64,000 bases of DNA from JARRKU01 sp963675565 (GTDB taxonomy: Bacteria > Desulfobacterota > Desulfobacteria > Desulfobacterales > Desulfosarcinaceae). The notes beneath the pieces are model-generated. The model saw nothing but the letters and a program-made list of their open reading frames with translations, was not told the origin of the DNA and made no database searches. The position numbers and the translations under genes are program-made. The stretch is taken from positions 2,728,001 through 2,792,000 of the forward strand of contig CAXXYD010000004.1 of assembly GCA_963675565.2 (NCBI GenBank), written 5' to 3'. Position 1 is the first letter of the stretch; every line of letters starts with the position of its first letter. This document shows positions 61,767-64,000 of the stretch, piece after piece.

Positions 61767-61782
61767 AGCAACAGGTGTGCCA
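61767..61782 (-). promoter_or_regulatory. Sigma-54 (-24/-12) promoter of glnD
   Basis: On the minus strand TGGCAC-ACCTG-TTGCT matches TGGCAC-N5-TTGC(A/T), with GG and GC exactly 10 nt apart. Transcription would start near 61755, about 60 nt before glnD. Nitrogen genes are the classic sigma-54/NtrC targets. The gap from here to 62122 is AT-rich and shows no gene; an enhancer site would be expected there, but I did not find a convincing one. Confidence 0.82.
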
Positions 61783-62122
61783 TGGCGCCGGTAATATAAA
61801 TATAGTAATATAAACGAGGTGTTATGTGGTTATTGAGTTATGGTTGACAGGATTAAAAACTACATAAATGTAATAATTTAAATACGATAAATTCAAAAAT
61901 GTAATGTTGTTGTATAATTTAAAATTTACGGGCCTATTGTTCAGAATGGGGCTTGTATTTTCCATTGGGTGTGTAAGTTTGCCGCTGTAAGGGGTGGGGC
62001 CGAGTGTTGAGCATTCGGCGGTTGATGCTGCCCGGCGTCGTTCCCTGTGGGAGAAGCCGCCGGGCAGCCGGGGAGCGGGTTGCGTTGATTCAATATTGAT
62101 ACCCGGTCTTCAGGGTCGGCCA

Positions 62123-62149
62123 AGATCCGGGCCCTCCGGACCCGGATCT
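62123..62149 (-). terminator. Hairpin downstream of the amt-2 gene
   Basis: AGATCCGGG (62123-62131) and CCCGGATCT (62141-62149) are perfect 9-bp inverted repeats with a 9-nt loop, 27 bp after the amt stop. There is only a short T stretch after it on the minus strand. It probably ends the glnK-amt transcript. From 61783 to 62122 I see nothing else. Confidence 0.6.
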
Positions 62150-62175
62150 GTATTCTTTTGCCTGAGTTTTTTATT

Positions 62176-63588
62176 CTATTCCTGTGGGACGGCAACTCCG
62201 CTGGGCACCCTCATGGCGGCGCCTATGGGGCTGCTGGCAGGCGACATTCCATGGGAGGACATGCCGAAGTCGGGATAGGCTTCGCCGCCGTGTTCGGTAA
62301 TATCGAGGCCTTCAATTTCTTCTTCGGGCGTTACCCGCAGGCCCATGGTCACGGATATCACTTTGAACATGATAAATGCGACAGCGAAGGTCCAGATAAA
62401 ACAGGCGCCGATACCGGTCAGCTGCACCATGATGATCTTCGACGTGGTTCCGCCGATGTTGAACAGGCCGGCAGCCAGTGTGCCCCAGGCGCCGTTTACG
62501 CCGTGCACGGATACGGCGCCCACAGGATCGTCGATTTTAAGTCTGTCGAAAAAGAGGACTGAAAGGACAACCAGCACACCGGCGATGGCGCCGATGATGA
62601 TGGAGCTGCCCGGCAGAACATTGGCGCATCCGGCGGTGATTGCCACAAGACCGGCCAGGGCGCCGTTGAGGCTCATGCCGACTTCCGGTTTGCCGAATTT
62701 GATCCAGGAGGTGAACATTGCGGTGATGGCGCCGGCGGCGGCAGCCAGGTTGGTGTTGACAAAGATCATGGCGATGCTTTTGTCGGCGGTTGTGGTGGAA
62801 CCGGGGTTAAATCCGAACCAGCCCAGCCACAGGATGAAGACGCCCAGGGCGGCCAGAGGCATGTTGTGGCCCATGATGGCGCGCGGTTTGCCGTCTTTGC
62901 CGTATTTGCCCAGGCGCGGTCCCAGAACGATGGCGCCGGCCAAGGCGGCCCAGCCGCCCACGGAGTGCACTACAGTGGAGCCGGCAAAATCGATGAAGCC
63001 CAGCCCCTCAAGCCAGCCGCTGCCGTTGAACAGGCTGCCCCAGGCCCAGCTGCCGAAAACGGGGTAGATCACGGCGCTGACCACGACGCTGTAAACCACG
63101 TAGCTGACAAACTTGGTGCGTTCGGCCATGGCGCCGGAGACAATGGTGGCCGCTGTGGCGGCAAACACCACCTGGAACATCCAGAAGGCCAGGACCCAGG
63201 GGTCGCCGTCGGGCGTAAAATCGCTTAAAAAGAAGCCGCTGGTCCCGAACCATCCTGTTTTGTTGGCCCCGAACATGATGCCGAATCCAATCGCCCAGAA
63301 GGCGATAGAGCCGGCCGAGAAGTCCATCAGGTTTTTCATCAAAATATTGATGGCGTTTTTGGCGCGCGTAAAACCGGTTTCCACCATGGCGAATCCGGCC
63401 TGCATGAAAAACACGAGTGCGGCTGCGACAAGGGTCCACAGGTAGTTGGCGTGGGTCTGGACGAGGTCGATGGCCTCTTTATTGCTGAGTACGGTGGGTG
63501 CCGGGTCATCGGCCCATGCCCATGCCAAGCTGGTGAGTAAGACGGTCATTGCACACAAAAATATTTTTATCGGTTTCATCGGTTTCAT
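62176..63588 (-). CDS. amt: Ammonium transporter (second Amt)
   Basis: The 470-residue protein has a cleavable signal (CAMTVLLTSLAWAWA) and the Amt helices. It has AGFAMVETGFTRAKN, FDFAGSTVVHSVGGWAALAG (first His), SVHGVNGAWG (second His) and ILWLGWFGFNPGS. The C-terminus is long and ends in a Gly/Ser/Met-rich tail. It differs from the amt at 57695 in both ends and belongs to the group coupled with the glnK at 63651, 62 bp upstream. It transports ammonium. Confidence 0.93.
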   Translation of the reverse strand: MKPMKPIKIFLCAMTVLLTSLAWAWADDPAPTVLSNKEAIDLVQTHANYLWTLVAAALVFFMQAGFAMVETGFTRAKNAINILMKNLMDFSAGSIAFWAIGFGIMFGANKTGWFGTSGFFLSDFTPDGDPWVLAFWMFQVVFAATAATIVSGAMAERTKFVSYVVYSVVVSAVIYPVFGSWAWGSLFNGSGWLEGLGFIDFAGSTVVHSVGGWAALAGAIVLGPRLGKYGKDGKPRAIMGHNMPLAALGVFILWLGWFGFNPGSTTTADKSIAMIFVNTNLAAAAGAITAMFTSWIKFGKPEVGMSLNGALAGLVAITAGCANVLPGSSIIIGAIAGVLVVLSVLFFDRLKIDDPVGAVSVHGVNGAWGTLAAGLFNIGGTTSKIIMVQLTGIGACFIWTFAVAFIMFKVISVTMGLRVTPEEEIEGLDITEHGGEAYPDFGMSSHGMSPASSPIGAAMRVPSGVAVPQE

Positions 63589-63650
63589 TGGTCTTGAGTC
63601 TCCTTTCGGAAAATTAGGGTCAGCGACAGGATCATTCCCTGCTGGGTGGA

Positions 63651-63989
63651 TTAGATAGCCTCTGGTCCGGACTCGCCGGTACGAATGCGCACCGCCTGTT
63701 CGACGGGCATGACGAATATTTTTCCGTCGCCAACTTTCTGGGTGTTGGCCTGCGCGGCAATGGTGGCAACGACTTTTTCGGCCATTTCTTCCGGCACCAC
63801 CAAATCGATTTTGACTTTGGGTACGAAATCCACCTGGTATTCGGTTCCGCGGTAAATTTCCTTGTGACCGCGCTGGCGGCCGAATCCCTTGACTTCGCTG
63901 ATGGTCATTCCGGATATGCCCATCTTGTTCAGGGCGTCTTTGACCTCATCCAGTCGGAATGGTTTGATGATGGCTTCAATTTTTTTCAT
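63651..63989 (-). CDS. glnK: P-II family nitrogen regulator (GlnK type)
   Basis: The 112-residue P-II protein begins MKKIEAIIKPFRLDEVKDAL. It has GRQRGHKEIYRGTEY with Tyr51 and GKIFVMPVEQAVRIRTGE at the end. It lies immediately before the second amt, the standard glnK-amtB pair, in which P-II blocks the channel when nitrogen is sufficient. It is complete here, but its promoter lies beyond the right end of the window. It shares about three quarters of its residues with the glnB at 57307 by eye. Confidence 0.93.
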   Translation of the reverse strand: MKKIEAIIKPFRLDEVKDALNKMGISGMTISEVKGFGRQRGHKEIYRGTEYQVDFVPKVKIDLVVPEEMAEKVVATIAAQANTQKVGDGKIFVMPVEQAVRIRTGESGPEAI

Positions 63990-64000
63990 TCTCGATAGCT

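Noticed and set aside
1..64000. CRISPR arrays, tRNA or rRNA genes
   Set aside because: No regularly spaced repeats, cloverleaf sequences or rRNA stretches were seen.

Overview
The window reads as chromosomal DNA of a sulfate-reducing-type member of the Desulfobacterota (Deltaproteobacteria). Indicators are the tail of a coenzyme-B12 ribonucleotide reductase, a D. gigas-type aldehyde oxidoreductase (Mop) with its companion genes, a selenocysteine formate dehydrogenase, rubrerythrin, and high-GC coding sequence on the right. The species cannot be named from sequence alone.

Region 1 (1-24.4 kb) is best explained as a decayed chromosomal integron. A broken integron integrase (about 134-880, minus strand) lies next to roughly twenty unrelated small genes. 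All intact ones are on the plus strand, away from intI, as cassettes should be. Several gaps hold imperfect palindromes with unpaired bases in the left arm, as attC sites have. The best are 6169-6228 (a 60-bp site with AAC-N5 and N5-GTT ends) and 9807-9926. Cassette contents include hemerythrin, RraA-like, GNATs, VOC, DUF1330, DUF1566, DUF4386, metallo-hydrolases and secreted proteins of unknown function. The array is littered with a group II intron (2520-4370), two IS110 remnants, chimeric or truncated genes and pseudogenes, so it is probably largely immobilised.

Region 2 (24.4-33.8 kb) is GC-richer core sequence: EthD, glutamine amidotransferase, PLD-like, molybdopterin oxidoreductase, cystathionine-gamma-synthase-family enzyme, rubrerythrin and succinate-semialdehyde dehydrogenase.

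Region 3 (33.9-46.4 kb, minus strand) is molybdenum redox chemistry. It has a soluble formate dehydrogenase alpha subunit with an in-frame UGA and a SECIS hairpin, and a seven-gene operon: mop, dicluster flavoprotein, small redox protein, methyltransferase, C-GCAxxG-C-C protein, radical SAM, AMP-dependent CoA ligase. That order matches the DVU_1559-1553 neighbourhood of Desulfovibrio vulgaris as I recall it. A 16-bp palindrome upstream of fdh recurs, with one mismatch, upstream of mop, suggesting a shared regulator.

Region 4 (47-50.7 kb): a KH RNA-binding protein, an ornithine/alanine-racemase-family enzyme paired with a DUF1611 protein, and an unknown gene.

Region 5 (50.9-55.5 kb, minus strand) is a tyrosine-directed aromatic operon: aroA, aroC, aminotransferase, tyrA. 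It is preceded by a 27-residue leader peptide with six Tyr codons and a set of mutually exclusive hairpins ending in a terminator, a candidate Tyr attenuator not known to me from this group. A 60-bp near-perfect palindrome sits between aroA and aroC.

Region 6 (55.7-64 kb, minus strand) is nitrogen assimilation: a second PII-Amt pair, then glnD (behind a sigma-54 promoter), amt, glnB and glnA, closed by a strong terminator.
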